Of a DNA stretch of 31,009 nt, positions 7,804-17,430 are shown in pieces. Source of the DNA: JBOGCH01 sp051656645 (GTDB lineage: Bacteria > Bacteroidota > Bacteroidia > Bacteroidales > Marinifilaceae). Numbering within the stretch: the first letter of the stretch is position 1; every line of letters starts with the position of its first letter. The stretch is from positions 1-31,009 of the forward strand of contig JBOGCH010000018.1 of the NCBI GenBank assembly GCA_051656645.1. The letters are read 5' to 3'. A program made the position numbers and the translations under genes. The notes under the pieces were generated by a model that ran no database searches, had not been told where the DNA came from, and saw nothing but the letters and a program-made list of their open reading frames with translations.

Positions 7804-9726
7804 TTAGTCGGCTAAACCTCCATATACTGTAATCTCACCCAAAGCAGCAATTGTTGTAGCTCCATCGCCACGTCCTTTTGTTACTTCAACTTTTAGGTAA
7901 CGTCCCACAGGGATATCATTAATTTGTACCATATTCTGTAGTACTCCTGTATTAGCATTTGTATCCTCACCAATTTTAAACCATTCATCAGAGTCCACAT
8001 CTGAGCTTGTTGTACTGATGTATAAGTTTGTATGACGAGCATCGTTTGGACGATTTTGTCTTTTGTGTACTAATACTTTATCGAATGATACTCGTTTACC
8101 AAAATCAATAACTACGATATATGGAGGAGCATCTTCGCCACCTTGCCATTTTGTATGCCAAACGGTATTGATATCACCATCGAATAACATGCTTCCTGGG
8201 TTAGTGTCTTCTGCAGAGTTACAAGATACTAGTGTCCAGTCTGCTTTATTTATTTCAGCACTTTTCATAATGGATACGGCACATTCTTGACGACCTCCGT
8301 CCACTTTTGCATTTGTTGTAAGCCCTAAACCTTTTACTGTTGTAATTTTAAGCTTCAGATTCTTAGTTTGTGCCTCCGACATATTTTTTGCAGAGATCTC
8401 AGCAAAGAACAATGAGTCGCCTTCTTGAACGCGGATATCGCTAAACAATAAGATAAAGTCCTTATTCGCTTCAGCAGTACCACTTATAGCTTCAACTCTT
8501 ACAAACAGAGGTTCTTCACGAACTCCCTCAACAGTTAAAGGAATACGTAAGTTACTACCACTCCACATAACTCTATCGTTATCACCAAATCCTACCGTCG
8601 TATCATCATTTTCAATAACAAGTTCTCCCGACGAACGCACTTCGGATAACTCAATTCCTTCAACATCATATAACTCAACAATAGTTTTGCGATTATAGTT
8701 ACCTAGGTTGTCATTAATAATTTGCACTTCTACCTCAGCTGTTGTCTCACCCGCTTCAATTAAAATTTCTTTTTCTGCAAAAATGAAGTGTGTACCTTCA
8801 ATAGCAGTAGAAGACTCGTTGAAACGTATTTTTGCTGTTACATTCTGACTTACCGGAGCTGTTAGATTAAAGTTGTATTTAATTTTCCCAGCGTACTCTG
8901 GTACTGAAACAAGACTATCCGTTACTTGAAGCTTTCTTTGTACATCCACAATATTTACCTTACATGTAGCTTTATCCATGTCAAGATATACAAGTGTGTC
9001 TATTCCTTCAGGGCCGGTAATTCCTTTTAATGTTATTGTAAAATCACGACTTTCAGAAGTTTCGTTATCATCAAAAATTTGGAATGGGATATAGTTCCAT
9101 GTATCTCCTTTAGTTACCATTACTGACTCCGCATTCATTTCAAAATGCGTTCCCCATTGTGCAGTTCCGTTAGAACACTCAACATGTACAGTAATGTTAT
9201 CGGCAAGCACTCCTTTTACTACAAATGGATGTTCATAGTAACCTTTGTCTTCACCTACATTATAAGTTCTTTTCTCAAAACCAATGAATACTTTACCAAC
9301 ATTATCTTTTCCAAGAATTGTTAATTCACATTCTGATTTGCTTTGATCTATAGTAGCACTATTTGAAACTTTTCCAAAAGAGAAAGTTACAACTTCGTCA
9401 GGTAATGGAAATTTGCTCTTTTTTAAATAAATTGGATATCTTCCTCGAATAGCTCCTTTTCCTAAAACAATATATTCAGGAAAAGAGAATCGTGTTGGCT
9501 CCTCATCAGAGCATTTTAACCATATGGCACAATTTTCAAGTAATGGTGCTGTTAGCTCTAATTGTAAGTAGACCGTTTCATCATCATCTGAAACTTCTAG
9601 TTTGGCTTCTTTAAAGGAAAGAATTGCTCCTGATGGTCCATCTACCTTCTCATCTCCACAACTACAGAAAATCAGTCCTAAGCAAAGTGCCCAAACTAAT
9701 GATAGTGTTATTTTAATATGTTTCAT
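7804..9726 (-). CDS. Surface lipoprotein with Calx-beta repeats and C-terminal discoidin domain
   Basis: Predicted non-enzymatic adhesion or glycan-recognition lipoprotein of 640 residues. After the signal peptide (lipobox Cys23, then GDEKVD) come about four Calx-beta-like immunoglobulin-fold units, recognisable by repeated GTHF, DDNE and ENDD-type turns at which one unit ends and the next begins. The last about 145 residues form an F5/8 type C domain (NKADWTLVSCNSAEDTN, then FDGDINTVWHTKW and the closing GEITVYGG). The open frame extends to a TTG at 9741, but the ATG at 9726 gives a normal signal peptide (MKHIKITLSLVWALCLG) and is preferred. It is a close structural partner of the 778-residue protein encoded just upstream. 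No catalytic motif is visible, and its ligand is unknown. Confidence 0.88.
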   Translation of the reverse strand: MKHIKITLSLVWALCLGLIFCSCGDEKVDGPSGAILSFKEAKLEVSDDDETVYLQLELTAPLLENCAIWLKCSDEEPTRFSFPEYIVLGKGAIRGRYPIYLKKSKFPLPDEVVTFSFGKVSNSATIDQSKSECELTILGKDNVGKVFIGFEKRTYNVGEDKGYYEHPFVVKGVLADNITVHVECSNGTAQWGTHFEMNAESVMVTKGDTWNYIPFQIFDDNETSESRDFTITLKGITGPEGIDTLVYLDMDKATCKVNIVDVQRKLQVTDSLVSVPEYAGKIKYNFNLTAPVSQNVTAKIRFNESSTAIEGTHFIFAEKEILIEAGETTAEVEVQIINDNLGNYNRKTIVELYDVEGIELSEVRSSGELVIENDDTTVGFGDNDRVMWSGSNLRIPLTVEGVREEPLFVRVEAISGTAEANKDFILLFSDIRVQEGDSLFFAEISAKNMSEAQTKNLKLKITTVKGLGLTTNAKVDGGRQECAVSIMKSAEINKADWTLVSCNSAEDTNPGSMLFDGDINTVWHTKWQGGEDAPPYIVVIDFGKRVSFDKVLVHKRQNRPNDARHTNLYISTTSSDVDSDEWFKIGEDTNANTGVLQNMVQINDIPVGRYLKVEVTKGRGDGATTIAALGEITVYGGLAD

Positions 9727-9763
9727 ACACACTTTATTCAATTGTTTATCATTGATATTTTTT

Positions 9764-9794
9764 TGTTATGGGGCTAAATAGTAGCCCCATAACA
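9764..9794 (-). other. Perfect 12-bp intercistronic hairpin between the two Calx-beta genes
   Basis: TGTTATGGGGCT (9764-9775) and AGCCCCATAACA (9783-9794) are perfectly complementary with a 7-base loop. The structure starts 3 bases after the stop of the upstream gene (TAG at 9798-9800). On the minus strand it is followed by A residues, not U, so it does not look like a strong intrinsic terminator. A role in mRNA processing or partial attenuation is more likely. Confidence 0.75.
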
Positions 9795-9797
9795 ATA

Positions 9798-12134
9798 CTA
9801 TTGCTCTTCTACGATATTTTTATGGTCTACAATACCACCAAACAATTTAACTTCGGAGAAGTTTGCATCATTTTTACCATGCTCAACAGGAACAACAACA
9901 CGTAGGTAACGTCCGCTTGCATTTGTCATAACATCTCTTGTTAACTCAAGTTTTGCGTTGGTTCTGTTATCAAAATCGCAGATTTGTACCCAAGGTCCTT
10001 CTGCATTTTCTGAAATATAGTAACGCACATACTTACAATCAGCAAGATGGCCTGCACTACGAGCACGTAAATAGCCTTGTTTTGGTTGTATGGTTTGTCC
10101 CATATCATAGATAATTTCATGAGGAAGATCTGGCTTTGGACTAACCATCCATTTAGAATGCCAGAAAGTACCTTCATTACCATCTATCGCGTGAATACAA
10201 CGTCCATTTGCTCCACCAGACTCACCAGTATCTTCTTCCGTTGAGAATGAGTGAACACTCCAATCTGTACGTGAAATTTCACCTAAGTCCTTAACTACTG
10301 TCAATTCGAATGAGGACTTGATTGGATTAATTGAATTTTCTAGAACTACATCATTACCACCTGCAGATGTATATACCTCTTCAATATTAAAGATGAATGA
10401 TCCTGAATTAGCATCTATACCTGTAACATTGTAATCTATAGTCATAGATGGATTTTCTTGCGATAATGGGAAGTACTCGAATGCATCAACAAATACATTT
10501 AGTTTATCATGTAATCCACCTAAATAAGAAATCTTACATTTTACTTTTACTGCTTCTGTTATATTACGAGCCTCAACTTTGAATGATCCAGAACCTGAAG
10601 TCCATAACATATCACTTGTTTGATCAACTTCAATTGTCATATCTTGGTTGAGAATGGTAACAGTACATTCACTTCCTTCAGCTACGCTAGCGGTTGTTTC
10701 AAGAGATTCAATTCCCATTTTAAAATATGTATCATATTTTGAAGGGTGACGATTGATCTTAACTTTAATTAGACCGCGCTCTACTCCAACAGGAAGTTTA
10801 ACTGTAGGTGTACGGATTTCATATTGTTTACCACTAGCATCATCAAGCGTGATATCCTCAAGGATATTTACTCTAACTTCTGTTTCCACTAATGTTTTTC
10901 CACCTTCTACAATAATTGGGATCTCCAATTCGCGACCGGCAGCTCCAAAGTTTTCAAGGACATCAACCTCTGTTTCTCCAAAGGATAATACACGTTCATT
11001 ATCCATTACTTTCAAATACATACGTCTTTGCTCCGGACGAGGCGTAACTTCTTTTAATCCTCTAAAATTGAAGTATGCACCCCATTCATAGAAGTCTGTG
11101 TTATCAGTTATATTTACTGTAAAGATTAATGTTGTATCTCCACAAGTTTTGAATTTAGTATCGCCAACAATAGAGATAGCATCTGCAGTAGTATTAACCA
11201 ATGAGTCAATAATTAATTCTCCCTCAATTATTGGTTGATCGTATTTGATTCCTTTAATATCCACAACGATTTGAGCTGTTCCTGCATTCTCTAGGATAGA
11301 GTCGTTTACAGTTCTGAATTCAATGTAGCGAACTTCATCGTCATTAAGAATTGAGATTCGGCATTGTTGGTCACTACCTAGAACAACACCTTCCGCTTCG
11401 GACATAAATAGATCAAATTGTCTGATATCATTCTCCTCATCGTCATTGATGATTTCAAGAATAACCTCCCCTTTCGTATCACCTTTCTTAAGATGTACTT
11501 CTTTTGTTTTTATACGGAAGTGAATATTTTCCTTTGCAGTTCCAAGTTTATCTGCAGAGAATTTAACAATAGCATCTCCCTCTAACTCCCCTAAAACAGA
11601 GAATGGAACTACGCATTCTTGAGCATCTTCTCGCGTGGTTAGCTGTTTTTGATTAAATGAAACTGCTGTACGAGCTAAAAAGTCATTATTCTCTATAATG
11701 ATAGCACAACGTTGATTTTTTAAACCTGGGACCCCTCCACCTTTTGCATCTGCAATTTCAAGATAGAATACACGATCCGCATTTATTAAAGTATCGTCAT
11801 AGATCTCAAAAGGAAAATCAACAGACGTTCCTCCAATAGCAATCTTTGCTTCTAAATCCTCAATATAGAAGTGAGTATCACGTACTGCCGTTCCATCTTC
11901 GCATGTTAATGTTACATGCACAGCATTATTAACATATTTAGGAACAACTATTGGTACTACCACAGCACCAGAGTCTTCTCTAAAACGGAAGGTATCTTGT
12001 AAGAATCCAACGGCTTTATTCGGATCTATTACGCGTCCTAGTTCTTTATTATTATCTTCACAACCTATTATTGCTCCTAGGAAAAGAGCAATAATAAGTA
12101 AATAATTAAATATCGATTTATACATAGTCATCAT
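9798..12134 (-). CDS. Large surface lipoprotein with about five Calx-beta units and a discoidin domain
   Basis: Predicted surface adhesion or recognition lipoprotein of 778 residues. Lipobox Cys25 (AIIGC) is followed by EDNNKE. Four clear Calx-beta-like units follow, each closing with an ENND, NDDE, DNE or NQD turn, and then a fifth, more diverged unit. A C-terminal F5/8 type C domain covers about the last 155 residues (SRTDWSVHSF, AIDGNEGTFWHSKW, closing FSEVKLFGG). Three in-frame ATGs (12134, 12131, 12125) are all usable. The start lies only 2 bp after the stop of the upstream 523-residue gene, so translation is probably coupled. Calx-beta units often bind calcium in other families; whether these keep the acidic ligands is not clear. 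No enzyme motif is present. Confidence 0.88.
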   Translation of the reverse strand: MMTMYKSIFNYLLIIALFLGAIIGCEDNNKELGRVIDPNKAVGFLQDTFRFREDSGAVVVPIVVPKYVNNAVHVTLTCEDGTAVRDTHFYIEDLEAKIAIGGTSVDFPFEIYDDTLINADRVFYLEIADAKGGGVPGLKNQRCAIIIENNDFLARTAVSFNQKQLTTREDAQECVVPFSVLGELEGDAIVKFSADKLGTAKENIHFRIKTKEVHLKKGDTKGEVILEIINDDEENDIRQFDLFMSEAEGVVLGSDQQCRISILNDDEVRYIEFRTVNDSILENAGTAQIVVDIKGIKYDQPIIEGELIIDSLVNTTADAISIVGDTKFKTCGDTTLIFTVNITDNTDFYEWGAYFNFRGLKEVTPRPEQRRMYLKVMDNERVLSFGETEVDVLENFGAAGRELEIPIIVEGGKTLVETEVRVNILEDITLDDASGKQYEIRTPTVKLPVGVERGLIKVKINRHPSKYDTYFKMGIESLETTASVAEGSECTVTILNQDMTIEVDQTSDMLWTSGSGSFKVEARNITEAVKVKCKISYLGGLHDKLNVFVDAFEYFPLSQENPSMTIDYNVTGIDANSGSFIFNIEEVYTSAGGNDVVLENSINPIKSSFELTVVKDLGEISRTDWSVHSFSTEEDTGESGGANGRCIHAIDGNEGTFWHSKWMVSPKPDLPHEIIYDMGQTIQPKQGYLRARSAGHLADCKYVRYYISENAEGPWVQICDFDNRTNAKLELTRDVMTNASGRYLRVVVPVEHGKNDANFSEVKLFGGIVDHKNIVEEQ

Positions 12135-12136
12135 TT

Positions 12137-13708
12137 TTACTCGTAAACATTAGTGGAAGACATTACTTCGAAGCTTGACACTGTGAGCGTACTTCCTGGT
12201 GATCCTACCCTTTCTTTTGTCTTAGCACTGGAAGTACAAATTATTCCCATATGGTAGCGTTTGGTTGGCAACCAGTTACGAACTGTAAAAGAAATAGCAA
12301 ATGGCATAAATTCTTGGCATTTACCAGATGTAAATCTACCATGAGCTACTATCTTTGGATCCTTTGCAAAGTCTGTTATACTATCTAATACTGATGTTGC
12401 AAGTGGAGCTTCATATAAGAATGCTTCAATTAAACAACTATCTGTTTGTGTACGGATTGAATCTGGTACAATTGAATCCTGTACAAATAGTTTCTCTCCA
12501 GGTAAATATTTAAAGTACCCTCTTAATGTAACAGGTTTTCCTTTAAATCCAACACCATGTAATTCACCTTTCTTAGGAGTTTCAAGTGAGTCCATTTCAA
12601 ATGATCCCCTAAATAAACGCCCGGCCACAACTTGGATTGTTGAATCTTCAACTGAACCTATTACGTCTGAAACTAATCGTGCACCGGTATCGCCTACATT
12701 ATATCCCAACACACGCTTTACATACATACTAGGACTTGTTAAAACACCTGTTTTAAGCAACGAATGCAAATAAGCATTATTTGATGTCCAACCATCTATA
12801 GGATTACTGTAATCACCTACATTTTCCCATTTAAATAACGGTAAGGTTGTACCTTTAGAACGAGCATATCTTACATAGTACATTCTATAGTTTATTGAAT
12901 CATTTGCCCACACTTTAAGAGGGATCCATTCATTCTTTGAGTTGAAACGGTAAACACTATCCGTTGTAATTACCGATGGTGTTTCCTCATCAGTAGACTG
13001 GTTAAGTTTCCAACTCATAATTGTATCAGCCTCAACCCACGCACCCGGCGATAATTCGAATTTTGGTAATACTGTAAAATAAGTACTATCCGTTGTTCTT
13101 AGTGTATCGGCAACGTAGAACGTAATCATATTCCCACTTATATCGGGCGTTCCCGTAATGAATGGTTCTTCAGAAACTCCCATTTTAGTTACATTACATA
13201 ATGAGCTAGGAAGTTTTTTCATATATCTTCCATGTGGCATTTCAAGCTGCATTGCCAATGATTGTAACCCCTGCATATTCAAGGAAAACGTTAAGTTACC
13301 ATCAACAATCTTACCTTCAATTTTCATTTTTAGCATCCCCAGCGTTCCATTATCAAGAGTCTGTTCTCCTTGAAAAGCTACAGCTGTGACTGCACTACCT
13401 TTTGAAGCTAATTCTTGAAATTGAAGTTTGCTGAAAATCAAATTACCATAATGCGTACTTTGAATTCTCAAGTTACTAACAATCAATCTAATATTATCAT
13501 AATCGTCACTTGTAATTAATGCTTGTTGGATTATCGTATCCATTACTATTCCATCCACACTAGCATACACAAAACCACGATAACCGCCCTCAAGGTGCTC
13601 CCATTTTCGCGCCGAGCCATTCCATCCGGCTCCATTATCTATTTCTTCATCCGTACAGGCGATAAAGCCGAAAAGTAGAAAAAGAAATAGTATTTTAACT
13701 TTATTCAT
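12137..13708 (-). CDS. Lipoprotein with calycin-like N-terminus and PCMD-like C-terminus
   Basis: Predicted surface lipoprotein of 523 residues with no recognisable catalytic motif. Lipobox FIAC (Cys18) is followed by TDEEID. Residues about 40-160 (GGYRGFVYASVDG ... LDNGTLGMLKMKIEGKIVDG) resemble the calycin-like beta-barrel lipoproteins of Bacteroidota. The C-terminal about 270 residues end in GSPGSTLTVSSFEVM, the characteristic close of the putative carbohydrate metabolism domain (PCMD), a family found mainly beside SusC/SusD genes and of unproven function. The stop lies 2 bp before the Calx-beta gene, and the start lies 6 bp after the pseudo-M60 gene. The fold assignments are from memory of family signatures; the overall lipoprotein call is firmer. 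Confidence 0.7.
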   Translation of the reverse strand: MNKVKILFLFLLFGFIACTDEEIDNGAGWNGSARKWEHLEGGYRGFVYASVDGIVMDTIIQQALITSDDYDNIRLIVSNLRIQSTHYGNLIFSKLQFQELASKGSAVTAVAFQGEQTLDNGTLGMLKMKIEGKIVDGNLTFSLNMQGLQSLAMQLEMPHGRYMKKLPSSLCNVTKMGVSEEPFITGTPDISGNMITFYVADTLRTTDSTYFTVLPKFELSPGAWVEADTIMSWKLNQSTDEETPSVITTDSVYRFNSKNEWIPLKVWANDSINYRMYYVRYARSKGTTLPLFKWENVGDYSNPIDGWTSNNAYLHSLLKTGVLTSPSMYVKRVLGYNVGDTGARLVSDVIGSVEDSTIQVVAGRLFRGSFEMDSLETPKKGELHGVGFKGKPVTLRGYFKYLPGEKLFVQDSIVPDSIRTQTDSCLIEAFLYEAPLATSVLDSITDFAKDPKIVAHGRFTSGKCQEFMPFAISFTVRNWLPTKRYHMGIICTSSAKTKERVGSPGSTLTVSSFEVMSSTNVYE

Positions 13709-13714
13709 ACCTGA

Positions 13715-15712
13715 TTATTTAATTAATCCTACACTAAATTCAGTAAATGTACAGTCTTGCCCAGTTGCTCCAAATTCAAAGTCACCTTTAGAATGTGGGG
13801 TAAGCATTACAAACTTTATTCCGCGAGTAGTAACGTTGTTATCTAAATAAAAGCGTTGACGTCCAGCACGGTTAGCAACAAAATAGTATTTTCCACCATC
13901 AATATCTTCCCAATCACCATTCTCATTCAGTTTTTGGAATTGACATGTTTTAGGAGTAATATTAGTACGTCTGTCTGTTGGCAATAAGTAGATATCAACA
14001 TAATTAAACTCCAACTCGTGCTCTGGAACTTCATTTTTATCAAATGTAAAACTTACCCAGTGAGGATAGATTTTATGTTCTGCTGCCGACCATCTATTAT
14101 GCCAGTTTGAGTTTACATTACCATCTAACAAATCATGAACATCTTTCCAGTCTGCTGTAGAACTTGCCAAACCACTCCACTCAGTTCTTTTATAAATGGT
14201 ATCTGTTAACGGAATTTCATCAAATGCTACTTTTTGTGCAACATTACCCATATCCTCAACAGGAATATTTGTTTGGAACGTTTCCCAGAAATTACTAGAA
14301 ACTTGAGGAAATTGTCCCATCATAGTGTTCGCATATGCAGTTAATGGAAATCTCCAGCTTTGAAAGAATGAAGTTAGATTCTCACCAGCATATTCAGCAG
14401 CCAATACTGCAAACATATCATTCTTTGATTGTTCTGGTAAGGTATCTGCCATCACCTCATTTGAACGTACATTAATGTGGGTAAACATGCCCCATCCATA
14501 TTGTTGCGCCAATTGAAGCAACATTCTAAGTCTTAATTCCTTACTTAAATCTGGAAAGCGTAATATATTATTTCCTGTCATCAAGTCTGGTTTCTGCGTT
14601 AGACTAGGACAATCATTTGGCCATACACCCTCTCTATTCTTGATATAGTACATATTAAGCTCAGAAACAAGCCCTGCTAAATTTTCACACTGCAACCACT
14701 CTGACATGAATGATGTACCAATCATATTAACAATATGCTTAACATCGTTAGATCTCAACGATGTTGCGTTTAAAAGCTCATCTACAACTTTTATGGTATG
14801 ACCAGTATTTAATGCCATTGGATAGCCCGAATGCGTTGCAAATGGTTTTTTATCCGTTGTTGGATCTAAATACAATTGAACATCACTATAAATTCTGAAA
14901 TTAGGGATTCCCGCAACTTTTGGATAGTCAATCCCACTCCATTTTTGGAATACCTCAACTAGATTATCATAGAACTCCAAGATTGTTGCTGGATGTTCAA
15001 CATCCTTTAATTTATCTACGGGTAACGTTAATACAACATTCTCGCCTCTTAACTCACCCCAAATCATTGGATTGATGGTATCTGTAACTTCTTGGCGCCA
15101 AGACGCAATATTATTCTCTTTAAGTATAAAATCAGGTGAAGTTACCGCTCCACTAACCACAACAGTTGTAGAAGCATTACTAGTTGTTGCAACATCTTCT
15201 GCTATTTGCTTTGGCGCAAAATAGAAATAAAGATGACCACCAAAATTATTGAAAATGACATTCTTCCCACTAACTAGTTTACCTGACTTAGTTACATCAT
15301 AATAACGTTGGTATGTTACACCCTCCTCAGGAATAATAACATCTGCAATTCCTATTTGATAACATAAGTTCTCTACACCTGCAGGCACTTCAACCACAAT
15401 AGCTTCAGCAGGCGGGACATAAAGTCCCGTGCTTTGCCAATATTTAGGTTGTCCTGCCGTATTTGTCTTAGCTATATCAATAGCGCTACCAATAATTTGT
15501 ACGCTTTGATTTTGAACACGCTCATGCATTAAACTCACCTCACCTGGGAATTTACCAACCCAACCCCATTGTTCATTGGGAGGTAATACTGTTCCACCAT
15601 TATCCGGCATTTCCGGTAATAGGCCATCCTCCATTTTTAAAGTATCATCTTTACATCCTGTAAATAAAGGAAGAAGTAATAACGCACTTACATATATTAA
15701 ACTTTTCTTCAT
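13715..15712 (-). CDS. Catalytically degenerate M60-like lipoprotein with discoidin domain
   Basis: Predicted surface lipoprotein of 665 residues (lipobox FTGC, Cys20, then KDD) that resembles an M60 peptidase without an active site. Family landmarks appear in order: STGLYVPPAEAIVVEVPAG; FNNFGGHLYFYF; the ISGAV-like VSGAV strand; MIWGELRGENVVLTLPVDKL; and THSGYPMA. Where the zinc motif HExGH should come, the sequence reads NMIGT (329-333). Only the IG pair is kept: both zinc histidines and the catalytic glutamate are lost, though a later SEL (Glu351) sits where the third ligand is expected. The last about 150 residues are a discoidin domain (TEWSGLASS, LLDGNVNSNWHNRW). It may bind the glycopeptide substrate without cutting. 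It lies 18 bp after SusD-2. Confidence is high for the fold relation and moderate for loss of activity. Confidence 0.8.
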   Translation of the reverse strand: MKKSLIYVSALLLLPLFTGCKDDTLKMEDGLLPEMPDNGGTVLPPNEQWGWVGKFPGEVSLMHERVQNQSVQIIGSAIDIAKTNTAGQPKYWQSTGLYVPPAEAIVVEVPAGVENLCYQIGIADVIIPEEGVTYQRYYDVTKSGKLVSGKNVIFNNFGGHLYFYFAPKQIAEDVATTSNASTTVVVSGAVTSPDFILKENNIASWRQEVTDTINPMIWGELRGENVVLTLPVDKLKDVEHPATILEFYDNLVEVFQKWSGIDYPKVAGIPNFRIYSDVQLYLDPTTDKKPFATHSGYPMALNTGHTIKVVDELLNATSLRSNDVKHIVNMIGTSFMSEWLQCENLAGLVSELNMYYIKNREGVWPNDCPSLTQKPDLMTGNNILRFPDLSKELRLRMLLQLAQQYGWGMFTHINVRSNEVMADTLPEQSKNDMFAVLAAEYAGENLTSFFQSWRFPLTAYANTMMGQFPQVSSNFWETFQTNIPVEDMGNVAQKVAFDEIPLTDTIYKRTEWSGLASSTADWKDVHDLLDGNVNSNWHNRWSAAEHKIYPHWVSFTFDKNEVPEHELEFNYVDIYLLPTDRRTNITPKTCQFQKLNENGDWEDIDGGKYYFVANRAGRQRFYLDNNVTTRGIKFVMLTPHSKGDFEFGATGQDCTFTEFSVGLIK

Positions 15713-15730
15713 ACTAAATCATATTTTGAA

Positions 15731-17419
15731 TTACTCCACTACCGATTTCCCTTGAAATGACGACACATTTTCAGGAGAATGGTCCCATTTAATGAACCAG
15801 TTCTTAGGCTCCATCAACCATGTTCTATAATGCTCACGTAAACCAGAATCGAATTTCTTTGAAATTACATTCGCAACTTTCTCAGGCATTTTTGAATTTC
15901 TGGCCATACGCATCAATGTAAACCAACGCTTACCCTCAAATGCTAATTCTCTAGCAGTTTCAGCACCAATTAAACTATCCATTACAAATTTACGACGTGC
16001 TTCAATTTCTGCTTCGCTGTTCATTAATGAATCAGCTACGTAATAGCGTGTATAGTTTCCTTTATGTCCTGCTCGTCCCAAGACACCTGGACATACGTTC
16101 ATACTTTGATCATAAATTGGAGCATCAAAAGGAACAAGGAAGTGATCTGAACTCCATGATTTCTTTAACCCAACACTTAATAATGAATCTGCTGCTTCCG
16201 TATTTCCAATACCATTTAATGCTTCAGCTACCATTAAGTGAATTTCGGATGCTCTATATACATAAATTGTTGCATCATGACGGTAACTCTCACGTCCTAA
16301 GCTATATTTTGTTACAACTATTTCTCCATTTTCAGTACCATAACTAGTACCTGCTCCACGGAATTTGTCTAATATGCTTATAACCGCTCCTGTTTTCTCA
16401 CTAACTCCATCAGCTACCGAGAACATACTCATAATATTATTTACTGGCTTAAAACGGTAAATATTAGGCGCATAATTTGAGAAATAGTATTGCAGTTTGT
16501 TTGTTTGACGTTTATTGTAGGCATACTGCATTGCTGTAACTGCCTCATTTACAAGACCTCCAGAAAAATCAGCATTAAATATAACTTTCCAATTCTCTCT
16601 GCTATAATCCACCATCTTGAACAACTTTGCTTCCCCTGTGACTAATCCTTTGCCAGCAATAGCATTGATACCTGTTTTAGCAGCATTTGTATAGTCCCCA
16701 TCCCATAAGTATAACTCACAAAGTAATACGTCAGGGTTGATTGCTATTCTGTACCAAGTTTTATCAAATTCCGATGGTTTTTGATCTGGATTTACAATTA
16801 AACGCCAATCCAAGAAGTTAAAAGCATTAACACCATCTACACCGATACGCATACTGTAAATTAACTGGTCAATTAGGTCGTCAAATTGAAGTAACGTTCC
16901 TGTTAATGGCTGATTTAAGTCTAGGACAGACAAATCATGGTAATAGGCTTCACCATAAAGTTTACCTATATTCATATATGCCCAAGTTCTGTATCCAATT
17001 GCAGCTGCTACCATACCTTTGTATACGCTGGTAGAAATTGAGCCTGGATATTGAACATTATAATTTACAATATGTCTTAAAAAGTCATTACAGTTCAAAA
17101 CTAATTGATACAATGGTGCTGGAGATGCCGCTTTGTTCGACATATCACTTTTATATCTATAGATATCCCAATATTCATCGGGTGCAGTCACTGTTGGTTC
17201 CAATAAGTCCCCACGTAATTCACTTAAGATTATATAATCATCAATAATAGTACGTAAGTTAGCGTATAAACCTAACATACCGCTGTATATCTGATCACGT
17301 GTTTGATAGCTTTCCTCCTCTGGCAAAAAATCCTCTGTCTGAATATCAAAGAACTTCTCACATGACGTTAATCCACTCATTGTGAATAATATCATTATCG
17401 ATGCTATAAAATGTCTCAT
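15731..17419 (-). CDS. SusD/RagB-family surface lipoprotein (SusD-2)
   Basis: Substrate-capturing lid of a SusC-type outer-membrane transporter. The 562 residues begin with a lipoprotein signal (GLTSC, Cys20, then EKFFD) and the family opening FFDIQTEDFLPEEESYQTRDQIYSGMLGLY. The middle shows the usual helical TPR-like pattern, with SEIHLMVAEALNGIG typical of the RASEIYLMAAEA motif of the family. The C-terminal third has ETARELAFEGKRWFTLMRMAR, matching the RRxELAFEGHRWFDLxR signature. Length is normal. It follows SusC-2 by 11 bp and precedes the pseudo-M60 gene by 18 bp, so it should partner SusC-2. The ligand cannot be read from sequence. Confidence 0.93.
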   Translation of the reverse strand: MRHFIASIMILFTMSGLTSCEKFFDIQTEDFLPEEESYQTRDQIYSGMLGLYANLRTIIDDYIILSELRGDLLEPTVTAPDEYWDIYRYKSDMSNKAASPAPLYQLVLNCNDFLRHIVNYNVQYPGSISTSVYKGMVAAAIGYRTWAYMNIGKLYGEAYYHDLSVLDLNQPLTGTLLQFDDLIDQLIYSMRIGVDGVNAFNFLDWRLIVNPDQKPSEFDKTWYRIAINPDVLLCELYLWDGDYTNAAKTGINAIAGKGLVTGEAKLFKMVDYSRENWKVIFNADFSGGLVNEAVTAMQYAYNKRQTNKLQYYFSNYAPNIYRFKPVNNIMSMFSVADGVSEKTGAVISILDKFRGAGTSYGTENGEIVVTKYSLGRESYRHDATIYVYRASEIHLMVAEALNGIGNTEAADSLLSVGLKKSWSSDHFLVPFDAPIYDQSMNVCPGVLGRAGHKGNYTRYYVADSLMNSEAEIEARRKFVMDSLIGAETARELAFEGKRWFTLMRMARNSKMPEKVANVISKKFDSGLREHYRTWLMEPKNWFIKWDHSPENVSSFQGKSVVE

Positions 17420-17430
17420 ATCTTATCCTA

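Noticed and set aside
9941..10183. 80-residue minus-strand frame inside the 778-residue Calx-beta gene
   Set aside because: It overlaps the conserved discoidin domain in another frame and has no recognisable domain or start signal.
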